A program made the position numbers and the translations under genes. This document shows positions 47,234-57,814 of a stretch of 64,000 bases of DNA, piece by piece. Below the pieces are notes generated by a model. That model had not been told where the DNA came from and did not search any database. It saw nothing but the letters and a program-made list of their open reading frames with translations. Origin of the DNA: Flammula alnicola. Lineage: Eukaryota > Basidiomycota > Agaricomycetes > Agaricales > Strophariaceae. Where the stretch lies: NCBI GenBank assembly GCA_015499995.1, contig JADNRV010000021.1, positions 398,300-462,299 of the forward strand. The letters run 5' to 3'. Each line of letters opens with the position of its first letter. Within the stretch, counting starts at the first letter, position 1.

Positions 47234-50200
47234 TCACCCAGCGCTCACTCGCGTGCTCGTCGTGCTCGAGCTCGCGGTCGACCCATACCCATGATATCCA
47301 ATCGCGCCCCCTCTTAGATCCTTGCTCACCCTCGAGCGTCCTCTCTCAACATCCCCATCCCTCCGCCTCCTCACACCCTTCCCCGGACCCCGGACAGGCG
47401 GCAGAACATGAACAGGATTGCGCACACACATCGTAATACTCAACGCAAACACCATCAGCCCAGCCGCAGTCACAAAGATCGCCTTGGGGAAATTGGCTAC
47501 CGTACCACTGTAGATGAGACCGAACAGCATGGGCTAACGTCAACCCAAAAAAGTCAGTATCCTTTTCTAAAAAAAATAAAAGAGAAAGAAAAAAACTCAC
47601 TCCGACTATCATCTGTCCAACAGCCTGCAACACCGCCAACGCCCCAAACAACGCCCCCGTCCCCTCCTCCTCCTTCGCCTCCTCGTCCGCTTGCCCGGGG
47701 CCCTGCCCGTCCACACCCACCGCACTCCGCGCATTCAACGCCCTCACCTGCAGCATACACAGCGCCAAGCTATGAATCGCCGGCACCGCCCCGCTGCCCA
47801 TGCCATTCAACGACGACGCAAGCACGAACATCGCCTGGCTCCTGTTGAAGCTCACATCACCCCCAGGCTGGCTCGTGCTCAGCGCCGCCAGCGTCGACTG
47901 CATGTGCGCCTTGAGTGCGGGCGCCGGCAGGACGGCGACGAGGGTGTGCGAGACGACGTCCACGAGCAGCGAACACCGCGTCAGGATTAGGTCGAACCCG
48001 ATCTCGTGCCCCAGCTGCGCCCGCGTCGGCTTGGGTTTCTTGCCCTTCACGAGCGTCTTGGCTTGTTCAGATTGCGCTTGTGGCTCTGCACCGGCAGGCT
48101 TGACGAGTTTGCCTTTCGCGTCAGTCGTATTCGCATTTGCGGTGGTACTAGCATTGGCAGGCAGAGGCTTGGGCTTGAAGAACCCAATGAGAGCTGTTCG
48201 TTCAAAGCTCCCATCAGCATGCATCCGGAAGAAAGCAAGGGAAAAGCAAAACGAAAAACTTACTAGGCAATCCAAAAAGCAACCACACGGCCCTGCCTCC
48301 GCCCATGAAGGAGATATAATAGCTCAGCTGCTCGGCACCCCATCCATACGTGTGCACCGCATATAGGTATTTGATCTGGTACATGCCCTATTCAAAAAGA
48401 AGATGTCAGAAACCTTGTTCAGGAGGTAAAGCAACGCCGGCAAGCTAAATCCCAGGCGCTCCAAGGTTCCCATGTAGCAAGGAAGGCGGGCACGCTATCG
48501 GGGTCAAAGCCACCTCGAACGCAGAAGTGTCCATTTTCGAAGGCCAAAACCCCTCAGCGCCAAAATCCCTCATACATTCCACCCTTCCGCTGCTCCATAT
48601 CAACGACGCGATAATCACTCATAAACCCCTCATCCATCCAACTAAGAAGCTGAAGCTCTGCACCCTTGATAACCCAGCCCCAGCCCCATCCCCACATCCC
48701 CACATCCCCACATCCATCCCACCACACAAAAATCCAACGAAAGATGAATGAAACTCACCGTAGACAACATAAACCCAAACAACGCCACCGCCAGCATCGT
48801 GAGGCTCCAATCGCGGCGCTTGCGCGACCCGAGGCCCGTTGGCGACGGGTCGAGCACCATCACGGGCAGAAACACCGCGAGCGGGCTCAGGAAGCGCGCT
48901 ATCACACCTCCATGTCCTCCTTTCTCACCTGCGACTTCTTGCTCGCCACTACCAGACCCCGATGCTGAACTTTCATCTTCCAGCAGCTGCTCATCGATAC
49001 CCTCCAGCGCCCCCGCACCTCTAGCTCTGGCCTTGCCCTTCCCGTCCGCAACCGCGCGCTGGGCATGCGCGTGGGCATGGGCATACGCCGCCCTCTCTTG
49101 CTTCTTCTTATCCAACGACTCAGGAAACACAAACAGCATCATCACAAAATTAAAAAACGAGCACGCGATCGCCACCCAGAACACCGCCGTCACCACCTTC
49201 TCCCCTTGTCCCTGTCCCTGTCCCGTGCCGCCCTCTTCCCCTCTCGTCCCCCCGCAACGCCGAACGGGTGCTGGATAAGCCACCCGCCGATACTCGGGCC
49301 CGCGGCGAAGCCCAGGTACACGACGCCCTGGAACCTGCTGAATATGTGCGCGCGCGAGCCGGGGGAGGTGCAGTCGCTGAGGTAGGCGGAGACGGCCGAC
49401 TGCAGCGTCGACCAGCCCCGAGCAGGCCCTCGATGATGGGCGCGAGGAGGAGGAGGTTGTGCCCGTGCTTGGAGAGGGGCGAGGAGGGCGTGGATACGAG
49501 TATGAATGTGAGGTCGCTGTGAAAGGAGGAGGAGGGGTGGGGTTAGCTTGTGCGCAGAGAATCAAGGGAAGAGGGCGACGACGCACGTGAGGAACAGCCC
49601 GAGAGTCGAGATGGCAAGGACCTTGGTGCGTCCGTGGCGCTCGCCGAAATGCCCCCACCAGCCTGTGGTCAGGGCGGAGAGGAGCCCCATGGTCGTGGTC
49701 ATGATCGTCTGCAGCCTTGCAGCCCCAGCTTGGACAGCTGGGTCCTCTAAACACCGCGCAGAAGGGATGCGCCGTGGATCTTCGGTGTCATCGCTATCTC
49801 GCCTGTCAGTGTCGTCATCTGCCTCCGAGCCGAGTCGCCTTATTGTTGTCAGTGTTTGTGTTGTCGATGCATACTCGGATGAGGCGTTACGTTGGAAGAC
49901 GATCCGGGGTTGTTGCGGGGATGGGAAGATGGCGGAAGGGAGAAAGTGGGGGCCGAGAGGGTCGATGGAGGTGTATAGTGACGTGTGCAGTTGGTGCAGT
50001 TGCGGGGTGGATGAAGTCTGGGTGTGATTCCAGTTGTGGTTCCCGTGCAGGCGGTTGCACGAGAGTTGTGTGAAGACTTCGACACGGGGCGCGAGTGTCA
50101 TGCCTCGCTAGAGTGACAGGAAATATCAGTCAGCATGAGCGCTGGCAGTGCACTGTGTACTCACCACCAGCGAGGCGAGTACAGCGAATGGCACGAGCCT

Positions 50201-50516
50201 GGATGATATGATATGATTAGATATCATGCTAACGAGAACATGACAGGACACACCATAGCGGTCTTGGTCTGTAAAACGGTTTCTTTCTCGGTTGTTGAGG
50301 ATGAAGGAGTGGTATGGACTCGTCTGACTCTGTCCTCTCCAGCAGCGTACTTGACGACTGCATATTCGACCCGAGTTGTTGCTTGATATATGAACTGGAG
50401 CCCGACTGGCGGGGGTGAGGTGTATGGGAGTGACGAGCAGGAGAGAAAGAGGCGATATCTGAGCTGATGAGAGGGTCGGGTGCGATGGTGTCTACGGGAG
50501 GCAGAGTGCGCGACAT
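47234..50516 (-). CDS. Major facilitator superfamily transporter 2
   Basis: A second MFS transporter, larger than its relative at 25012-27324. The start at 50516 gives MSRTLPPVDTIAPDPLISSD and a hydrophilic Ser-rich tail. The MFS signature is GWWGHFGERHGRTKVL (about 49630-49680), followed by LLLLAPIIEGLLG, SAYLSDCTSPGSRAHIF and LGFAAGPSIGGWL. Then come VFWVAIACSFFNFVMMLFVFPES, a loop with His/Ala repeats (AHAHAHA, about 49065-49090) and late helices ending NFPKAIFVTAAGLMVFALSI. It closes at 47234. The frame breaks twice on G-runs: at 49416-49419 (one more G restores GGWSTL) and at 49248-49253 (a seventh G restores GGTRGEEG). Both runs are C on the plus strand. Neither repair meets a stop, so an intact gene is likely. 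GC content is higher here than in neighbours. Substrate unknown. Confidence 0.8.
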
Positions 50517-51692
50517 TGGGTGGTATATATAAAAGGTGAGACGAGTAAACGAGCGCCGGGGAGTGATGGGGGCGGGCCAGCTGCGTGTTTGGGGGGACGA
50601 CTAACGCGAGGCGGCAAGGCGGTTGGAGCAAGGACAGGATGACTCTAAGTATGATGTCGGCCCGGCTTCTCGGCTTCCCCGTTCTTGATCAATTTGAAAT
50701 GGCGAGCATGTCCCCCCGCATTCAAGGCTGCGCACTCCCATGAAACTTTTGATACTTCAAGCTCTTGATAACAATAACCCTCTTATCGACTGATAATAAA
50801 TATCACACAAGACGGCATGCATCATGGGAACACTTGCATATCTTTATCTTGCTCCTCGTGTTCTCTTGTGTTCCAGCCTACCTCGCCCATCGATCCCCTT
50901 ATCGGTTCTCCTTCCGTGTTTCAAACCCAGAATATACCTTCAGGCCTCGAATCCACTCACCTACGCCAGGCCCTACGTCACAATCCCCCTTGTTTCGCCA
51001 TGCGTATTCCGATTTCTGATCATGCGACTCGTCATGTTTTTATTAGCACGTCCATTAGCAGCTGCATATGGCCAAAAACGACGGCGTTAATCCCTCAGAC
51101 GTACTAGATTATCGTGGACAGTGCGGCGTGCAAGAATCTTCATATCCATCTTCCGCTTCGTGCTGAGACAATCCGATAAATAACCCCTCAAGTTTCGAAT
51201 GGTCGCCAAGTGCTCTAGACATGTACGTCAAATCTTGCTGATGTACATGCCTTTTTAGCGTTCTTGGTTAGCAAGTCCTGAAGACGCCCTCTTGCGTTCG
51301 TCTTGTGCTCGTCGACGACATCGTTATGAGTGTCCGAGTCTCGGATTTCGGCTTCTTTCCGCCCGGTTCAGGGATCCCGCATCGGCTATCAGTGAGTCCA
51401 TCAAGCGCGGACCGTGGGCGTCAACGCGTCGCGTCGCGACTGTCGACGTCGGACGATACTTATTTACAGAGCGAAACGCGTGAGATTGTCTTCGGCCAAT
51501 CGGCCGTCATATGCACAATAAGCCCAGCCCTCCCAAAGCCCTCCAGCCAAAAAACGCCTTGAAGTGAAGATAGGACTTAAGTAATACTCCCGATGAATCG
51601 ACAAGATCTGCCTTGTCTTGATTGCGCAGTTAGACGCTAAATATACAAAGGTTTATGTTATCGAAGCTGTGTGTATCAAAGTGTAATCGAAC
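50517..51692. other. Intergenic region, no gene seen
   Basis: About 1.2 kb upstream of the MFS transporter 2 start. Open frames at 50765-51107 overlap in three phases, and those at 51292-51562 in two phases, with no family features. Contains the MFS promoter, with TATATATAAAAGG just upstream of the start (about 50523-50535, read on the plus strand). Confidence 0.4.
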
Positions 51693-51788
51693 GCTGACAA
51701 TCTATACGAAAGGAATCTGACGATTGGGGGAGAAGAGCGATTTTATTCGCTCTTGTGTTTATCAATCCGGAGGGTGTAACCTTCCCCC
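51693..51788 (+). repeat. 96-bp direct repeat R1, copy a
   Basis: Identical over 96 bases to 51980-52075. It contains an 8-bp hairpin, AAGAGCGA-TTTTAT-TCGCTCTT, and ends AACCTTCCCCC. Thirty-one bases separate it from the R2 repeat. A partial third relative (CCTCCGGATTGAAACCTTCC) lies at about 52107-52130 in altered form. Confidence 0.9.
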
Positions 51789-51819
51789 GCGACTGATAAA
51801 CAGGGTGATGGAGGGTGGG

Positions 51820-51979
51820 TAGCGAAAGTTTCAGGGCTCAACTAAGGCTCTGTCGATGATGAGCGTTGAGCCAAAAGCAAAGCTGCGCACGGATGTCGCA
51901 GGCGCGACTGTGACTCTCTCCTGATTTGTCAGCCTTAGTTGAGCCCAGACTCACAAGTTCGTTTGGGCACAACTTCCAA
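51820..51979 (+). repeat. 160-bp direct repeat R2, copy a
   Basis: Identical over 160 bases to 54549-54708. Inside it a 16-bp perfect inverted repeat, GGGCTCAACTAAGGCT (51834-51849) and its complement (51931-51946), bounds a 113-bp palindromic unit that looks like a very small MITE. The flanks outside the inverted arms are also duplicated, so the copied unit is longer than the palindrome. Confidence 0.9.
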
Positions 51980-52075
51980 GCTGACAATCTATACGAAAGG
52001 AATCTGACGATTGGGGGAGAAGAGCGATTTTATTCGCTCTTGTGTTTATCAATCCGGAGGGTGTAACCTTCCCCC
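51980..52075 (+). repeat. 96-bp direct repeat R1, copy b
   Basis: Second exact copy of R1. It abuts R2 copy a with no spacer, giving the order R1, 31-bp spacer, R2, R1. Confidence 0.9.
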
Positions 52076-52751
52076 AAACTGGGAATGAAATGACCACAAG
52101 GTGAAATCCTCCGGATTGAAACCTTCCCCCAAAAACCCGTTTAGATGATCATAATAGATGTTAAGAAAGTATGCAGTTTAAAAATTAAGGTCCATCAAGA
52201 AATTGCTGCTTTAGGCTCTCGGACCCAAGCAGTCATTTATGCAGCTCAGTACGGCATTATACAATATTCCGCATTGGAATTTATGAATCCAGAATGAATT
52301 CCCATTAAAAGAGTATAGGCCCTTATTTTTCTGTGGCAATTATTTTGCGTCATTCGTTAATTTGACCAAGGTCTGAAGGAAGGGTACGAAGCAGCTGCAT
52401 TGAGCATACTCGATAACGTCAGTCAATGTGATTTCAGCTTTGTTTCGACTCATTCTCTGTCTCTGAATTTCACAAACATTGGCGGTAATCGACCAATTTA
52501 AGGATCATAAGCCAATGTCTGTCCATGTATTCGCAGCTCCAAACAAGATCAGGTACAGCGTGCACATAGTTTACCTGTTTTTCGACACAACATTGTCTGG
52601 TCTGTGATGAGGACGATGCCGTGTAAGAAGAAGATACTATAGACTGTATCTTCCTTAGATGTGCAATCCCCTCGTGTTGGGTTTCAGTAACAGGTGCCAT
52701 GCAGTACATTGTCGTCATCGAGTCCTTCTTCTCTCTCAAGTTGACGTCGAC

Positions 52752-53138
52752 CTAGAGCCAGAGGTCGTGAAGGAGATCTTCCGGATCTGTTTTTTCAATA
52801 GCCTTCGAAGTTCGAATTGTGCAGCTGGTGCGCTGCGAAGGCCTCAACGGCGATTTTCTCGCAGGCATCGAAGGCCTCAACGGCGATTTTCCCGCAGGCA
52901 TCGACGACAGGTTACAACTCGTCTCTCTAGACGATCTCTCAAGCAGTTTTGACTTCTGCGCAGTCGTCAGAAAGTGGCGCTGTGCATCGTTCTCTCTATC
53001 TAACTGCGACTGCATCGACAATGCTTTCATCGACTTCCTCACCCAGTCCGAGGAGGTCGCCCCACCGAAGGACGAAGAGTCTGCACCTGCAGACGTGCCA
53101 GTCACAGGTGGCCGTCGATTCACTTGCACGGATCCCAA
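52752..53138 (-). CDS. Hypothetical protein, uncertain
   Basis: An open frame of 128 residues, MGSVQVNRRPPVTGTSAGAD to LLHDLWL, hydrophilic and rich in Ser, Arg and Lys, with SMPA(G/R)KSPLRP repeated twice because of a 33-bp tandem duplication. The opposite strand is also open over nearly the same bases (52819-53148), so the coding strand cannot be decided from sequence. No domain is recognised. It sits between the repeat copies and may be the body of a mobile or duplicated segment. Confidence 0.25.
   Translation of the reverse strand: MGSVQVNRRPPVTGTSAGADSSSFGGATSSDWVRKSMKALSMQSQLDRENDAQRHFLTTAQKSKLLERSSRETSCNLSSMPAGKSPLRPSMPARKSPLRPSQRTSCTIRTSKAIEKTDPEDLLHDLWL
52836..52901. repeat. 33-bp tandem duplication
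   Basis: Two adjacent 33-base units, 52836-52868 and 52869-52901, starting CGAAGGCCTCAACGGCGATT, with one internal difference (TCTCGC versus TCCCGC). The length keeps the reading frame on either strand. Confidence 0.85.
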
Positions 53139-53509
53139 GCAAGTGTGAGAACTGATGAACAGTGGTAATCCCGCAGTTCAAGCTGTGCTTTATGAACTAA
53201 TGTCCGTCTGCATTTTCTGAGCCTTAAATAAGATCACCCAGATGCATAAACGCAAATCTGAGGGTGAATTCTGGATGGGATTCATGAATCATATGCGGAG
53301 AGCATGATGCTCATAGCACTCGGCAACGCAGGTGTCAAGGACGGCGGATGCCTTACTTTATTTGGGGAGAGCGCAGCCCTCCTGACTGATCGTGTGGTCA
53401 TCGACACAGACTTCGCACTGTTCGACTGCACGCCCTCATTATATGGGTATTGCAGTGCCGTCATGAATATAAGGTCTCCATAGGTCCTTCTATGGGCGGT
53501 TAGCGCAAA

Positions 53510-54345
53510 CATAACGGGTCCCCACGATGGGCAACCAAACAAGCTTCCACGGCGGGCAGCACAAAATATGCAGGTCCCCATGGCGGGTAATCCGCTTCCA
53601 TGCCGGACAGCACAAATATAATGGGTCTTCAAATGTGGACTTCCTCTCCACAGTCACAGTAAACGCTGTTAAACACACAGAGACAAGAAAGTTACACAAA
53701 TGTTAAGATGATGACGAAAGACTTAGCTTCTGCTATATAGAGATAACCACATTCGCATTTTGTTTCTTTGAAAATCTCTGCATTCCGAAAGTTCGAGGTG
53801 TCGCATCAAACAAGCATGCCCACGGCAGGCAGCATAACAAACAGGTCCCCACAGTGGGCAACCAAACGAGCATGCCCAGGATTGGCAGCGTAATGAACAG
53901 GTCCCCACGGTGGGCAACCAACAAGCATGCCCAGGATTGGCAGCATAACAACAGGTCCCCACGGTGGGCAACCAAACACGCATGCCCAGGTTTGGCAGCG
54001 TAACGAACAGGTCCCCACGGTGGGCAACCAAACACGCATGCCCAGGATTGGCAGCGTAACAAGCAGGTCCCCACGGTGGGCAACCAACATGCATACCCAC
54101 GGCGGGCAGCATAACAAAAGGTCCCCACGGTGGGCAACCAACATGCACACCCACGGCGGGCAGCATAACAAAAGGTCCCCACGATGGGCAACCAACATGC
54201 ATACCCACGGCGGGCAGCATAACATCCCACGATGGGCAACCAAACGAGCATACCCACGATGGGCAGCGTAACGAACCGGACGGCGGGCATCCCCAAGATG
54301 GCGGCAACATGAATACTCATGGCGGGCAGCATAAGAAACATGTCC
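53510..54345. repeat. Minisatellite, period about 54-57 bp
   Basis: More than ten imperfect copies of a unit with the core GGTCCCCACGGTGGGCAACC followed by a variable CCCA(C/G)G(A/G)(C/T)(G/T)GGCAGC(A/G)TAAC part. Core starts at about 53845, 53901, 53955, 54011, 54067, 54121 and 54175 give spacings of 54-56. Diverged copies lie at about 53516-53620 and 54230-54330, with unique sequence at 53630-53815. All three minus-strand frames stay open through much of it, which reflects the repeat composition and is no sign of a protein. Confidence 0.85.
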
Positions 54346-54548
54346 CCGGTCTCTATGGTTCTTTAGACGAGCCGTCGAAAGGAACTTGAAAGAGAGAAGA
54401 TTGTTACATGAACATTTAGAATGAAGAACTACGTAGCTTTTCTGTTGGTGTTTTCTCAAGTTCTCCCCCTTTCTCCTCCTCTCTTTCTGAGTCTTAGATT
54501 CCACAAAGAAGTGACTATGCAAGGGGATGAAGATGGAGAGAAACTAAT

Positions 54549-54708
54549 TAGCGAAAGTTTCAGGGCTCAACTAAGGCTCTGTCGATGATGAGCGTTGAGC
54601 CAAAAGCAAAGCTGCGCACGGATGTCGCAGGCGCGACTGTGACTCTCTCCTGATTTGTCAGCCTTAGTTGAGCCCAGACTCACAAGTTCGTTTGGGCACA
54701 ACTTCCAA
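54549..54708 (+). repeat. 160-bp direct repeat R2, copy b
   Basis: Exact copy of 51820-51979, 2.73 kb away, in the same orientation. Just before it lies a purine-rich run, AAGGGGATGAAGATGGAGAG. No matching short target duplication was found around the pair. Confidence 0.9.
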
Positions 54709-55104
54709 ACCCACTACTGGCACCGGCCGGCGGGGCAACTTCAAGCTCCGACACTAGTGTACTCGTAGTAGAAGTGCCTGAATTGGACTTTGTCCTTTGA
54801 GTGTAGTCGTATCTAACCCTGTGTTCTCTCACTAAAAATGCCCTCTGTATTGTCTACTATCTTCTGAGGCAACAACATCTCATGTCGTCAACTCTAGCAG
54901 TGGCCGCGGTCTGACAAAGTTTGAATCTTCGAGTTGGCAGTGCTGCTCATACCACCCAAACTTGAATCGAATATCTGCTATACTTGTCTTTGGCTTGGGA
55001 TCTTCTAGATCTTCTCTACGACGACGCTGTCGTCACGGTGCCTACCAAGTGCCTACTGGCCCTCGGCTAATCTCGCTCAACCTTTGGCGTCAGCTTCCCC
55101 TCTC
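54709..55104. other. Promoter region of the uncharacterised gene
   Basis: About 400 bases between the R2 repeat and the next gene start. A short plus-strand frame at 54962-55177 overlaps the gene start in another phase. No clear motif. Confidence 0.35.
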
Positions 55105-57537
55105 ATGTCGGACTACACGGTACGAGAGGATGCTATGGACTGCTAAAACTCCTGCCCAGCTCTTGTTTTGTCTTTGAATCTAGGTAACCCGGAAGCGCAC
55201 CCGCTACGCTCAGGCTGTAGATCCCTGTCTGGGATATTACCTGCGCGCATCAGACAAAGCGGAAAATGACAGACACAACTCGGAACTGGGAGACTGCAAC
55301 GACGAAAACGCGGAATTAGTGGTACGCAACAGCTGGAGAAAGGTTGTGGTTCCGTCTTCGTATGCAGGAGAGCTGGAACTGGAAAGGTATCTTGCTACTG
55401 ACGTCGATGTCGACATGGACCAAGAAGAAGAAGAAGAAAGCTTGGACGCTACAAATTGGAGCGAATTTGTCCCGTTTTACTCCGGATCTAGGCGCCGTCC
55501 CATCGTCCCAGAAACTCCCATCTCAACAAGCTCTGCTGCAGAAACTGGTTGCGCCGACAATAATATACCTGCCCAACGCGTTCTGACCGTGGAGGACTTT
55601 CTGAAGCGATCTGGAGAGACAAAATTGAAGGCTCAAAAGGTCTATCGAAGAAAACGGCTGCGCAAGACGCGATCTCTAAACGCGAACTTGAATCCAAATC
55701 TCAGTCAACCCGCCCAAGCCAGAAACACCGACAGCGCCGAACAAGAGAACGACAGTGATAGCGAGTCGGACGCCATCCAACTCCGGTCAAGGAAAATCTC
55801 GCGTGGAGCGCTATCCGAGGTCTCCTCAAGTGATTTTGGGACTTCGTCGCCGAGACACACGCCGCCTCTATCTTCTCCTGGTCGCAAAACTCTTGGCAGC
55901 GCGACGAATCGGAAGAAGACGAGAAAGCGAAGAAAGACTTTGAAAGAACGCTTATACGAAGCCGCCGTGTCCACACACGGCGATCCCGACACGCCCTTTA
56001 TACAGCAACAAGACGGGGACGATCAAACTCGGATACCTCTCCGCTTCTTCCCCGAGTCTGTTGGCGAGTCTAACGGCGATAATTATAATGGACTCGGACC
56101 GTCGGCGAGAAGGAAACAAAACTGGTCCCTGGTCGATCCTCGCAAATCCAAGGCTATCCGCACTGCCAGCTTCTCTTCGAAAATTCGCGCCGCCCCCCGG
56201 GTAGCGTCGAACTCTGATGAAGCCGTGTTGGCGAATACATTGGATCGCTTGCCTATGGAGAAATGGAGATGGGATACACATCCGAGTCCAGAACATTATT
56301 CAACGATGGGCGCGGCTAAATTCAGGAAATTAAGCGGCAAACGGCCCCAGGATGAGATCGTGGGTTCAGTTATTGCTGGCTGTCCTCCTCTTGCGTTCGT
56401 TTCGGTGCATGAAGCAGAACATAGCTATAGAACTATGTTCCACTGCCAAAGGTGAATTACGCCATTTCCGGCATATTATGTGCGCATATATCCACTTTCT
56501 CACCTTGTTCGTTGCTTTTAGGCCTAGAGACACGGAAAGCCGACCAAAGAACGACAAATCTACGCCTTCTCCTCCCGGTTTGCGATTTACACAGCTGAAA
56601 TATTCTCCCAACGAAAAAGGCACGCCTAGCCAGTACGTGTACATAAATTTCATTCCTGGGCTGTGTTTATATCTATTCTCTCTAACGTGGCTAGAGTGCG
56701 GTCTATCGATCCACCCCAATTATGCATGGTGCAGGTCCCGGAACCGCTCCAACCATTGGTTCAGAAAAATTGCTCTACTCATCCACCAGATGATTGTCTT
56801 TCATCGAATAGTGGCCTGCAATGCGTTGGCGATGCTTCCTGCAAACAATCTCCTGCCATTATCCTTCAGACACTCTGCGAGTCGTATCCTGCACACTCTA
56901 GCCCTTCTCCGACAATTTTGCCCAGGCCTTTTCCTGCTGCTGTCCAACAAACACCCAAACAGTGCGGATTATCCGCTATCACCTCCAATAAACTGCAGGA
57001 TTCTGTAACCAACGATTCCTCCCGGCTTGGCACTCTAAATGGCTTAAAAGAAATCCAGCTCAGCACTGGATTGCCAGTGCCGGCTACTAAACGTCTTAGG
57101 CCTCTAGTATCATTTATGGACGAGTTCCTCGAAAATATACGCAGTGTTAATGGGACGACGGCGCAGCCACGACAGAAGACCAAGAAACGCCTTCCAAGCT
57201 TTGCCGAGGAGGCGCCCATACGGGAAACGTATTTCGGTAAGCAATATTTTCTCCTGATCCCGAGCGAAATGATGAACCCTCGTTTTGGGAATAGGAAAAG
57301 GTAATTTCTACTCGATTCGGCTACTGAATAGTTGACTCACCTAAATCAGCACTATGCAATGTCGACCACTCGGAGAGAGCACCATCGAGTCCCCAGGTAT
57401 TGCGTGCCTCCATTAATGAACCGGATCCACAACTCTGGCATTCAGAAAGAGATCCACGGCTTAGAATTCCTAGCCCTGACATTCTCGCTGTTCTCGAGCC
57501 TAGAAATTACCAAGTGCTCTTAACGTCTAGCCCTTAA
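55105..57537 (+). CDS. Uncharacterised basic, disordered protein
   Basis: A gene of at least five exons with no family I recognise. Exon 1 is 15 nt (55105-55119, MSDYT), joined to VTRKRTRYAQAVDPCLGYYL at 55184. The large exon carries an acidic stretch (DMDQEEEEESLDA), LTVEDFLKRSGETKLK, many SP/TP sites and a strong nuclear-localisation-like cluster, NRKKTRKRRKTLKERLYEA (about 55905-55960). Later exons join at QR|PRDTESRPKNDKST and SQ|VRSIDPPQL, and carry LRPLVSFMDEFLENI and TKKRLPSFAEEAP, ending with EPRNYQVLLTSSP at 57535. The composition suggests a nuclear, phosphorylation-rich scaffold (inference). Frame intact with the joins given, which supports a real gene. It is convergent with the HSP20-like gene. 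Confidence 0.7.
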
Positions 57538-57814
57538 AAATTCGTTCGACCTCGTTTCTGCGACTGCCACACATAGAAATACGTCCATTATACTCAACCT
57601 CTTTGTAAATTGGCTCAAAGCGCCCACCTCACTTCTATCCTTGAACCTTCTAAAAATAATACTCTAGGCAGATTTGTCTACAAATGAAATCATTTCACAA
57701 CAGTAGTATTAAGTGTTAAAATAAAATTACTAACAAAAGAACTCCACTCCAGAAATACGACGACTAAGAAATAATTTATGGCGACTGCTCCATGATGCAT
57801 AGACGATGGTGGAA

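Larger units (their letters stand above)
52076..53509. other. Non-coding or uncertain region between repeats
   Basis: Apart from the hypothetical frame at 52752-53138, I see no gene. A 33-bp tandem pair sits at 52836-52901. The rest is of mixed composition without recognisable coding exons. Confidence 0.35.

Noticed and set aside
47800..49385. Plus-strand frames of 100-188 residues
   Set aside because: Antisense to the GC-rich MFS transporter 2, with no family resemblance.
47234..50516. MFS transporter 2 as a pseudogene
   Set aside because: The only defects are two one-base gaps in G-runs, with intact motifs on both sides and no internal stops after repair.
53510..54345. CRISPR-like array
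   Set aside because: Repeats have no unique spacers of constant size, and the genome is eukaryotic. It is a minisatellite.
53733..54522. Long minus-strand frames giving Cys/Trp/Gly-rich proteins
   Set aside because: They lie wholly in the minisatellite, overlap in three phases and have no start context or splice support.
51820..54708. LTR retrotransposon bounded by the 160-bp repeats
   Set aside because: No TG...CA ends, no primer-binding site, no target duplication and no gag-pol coding. Kept as a repeat pair only.
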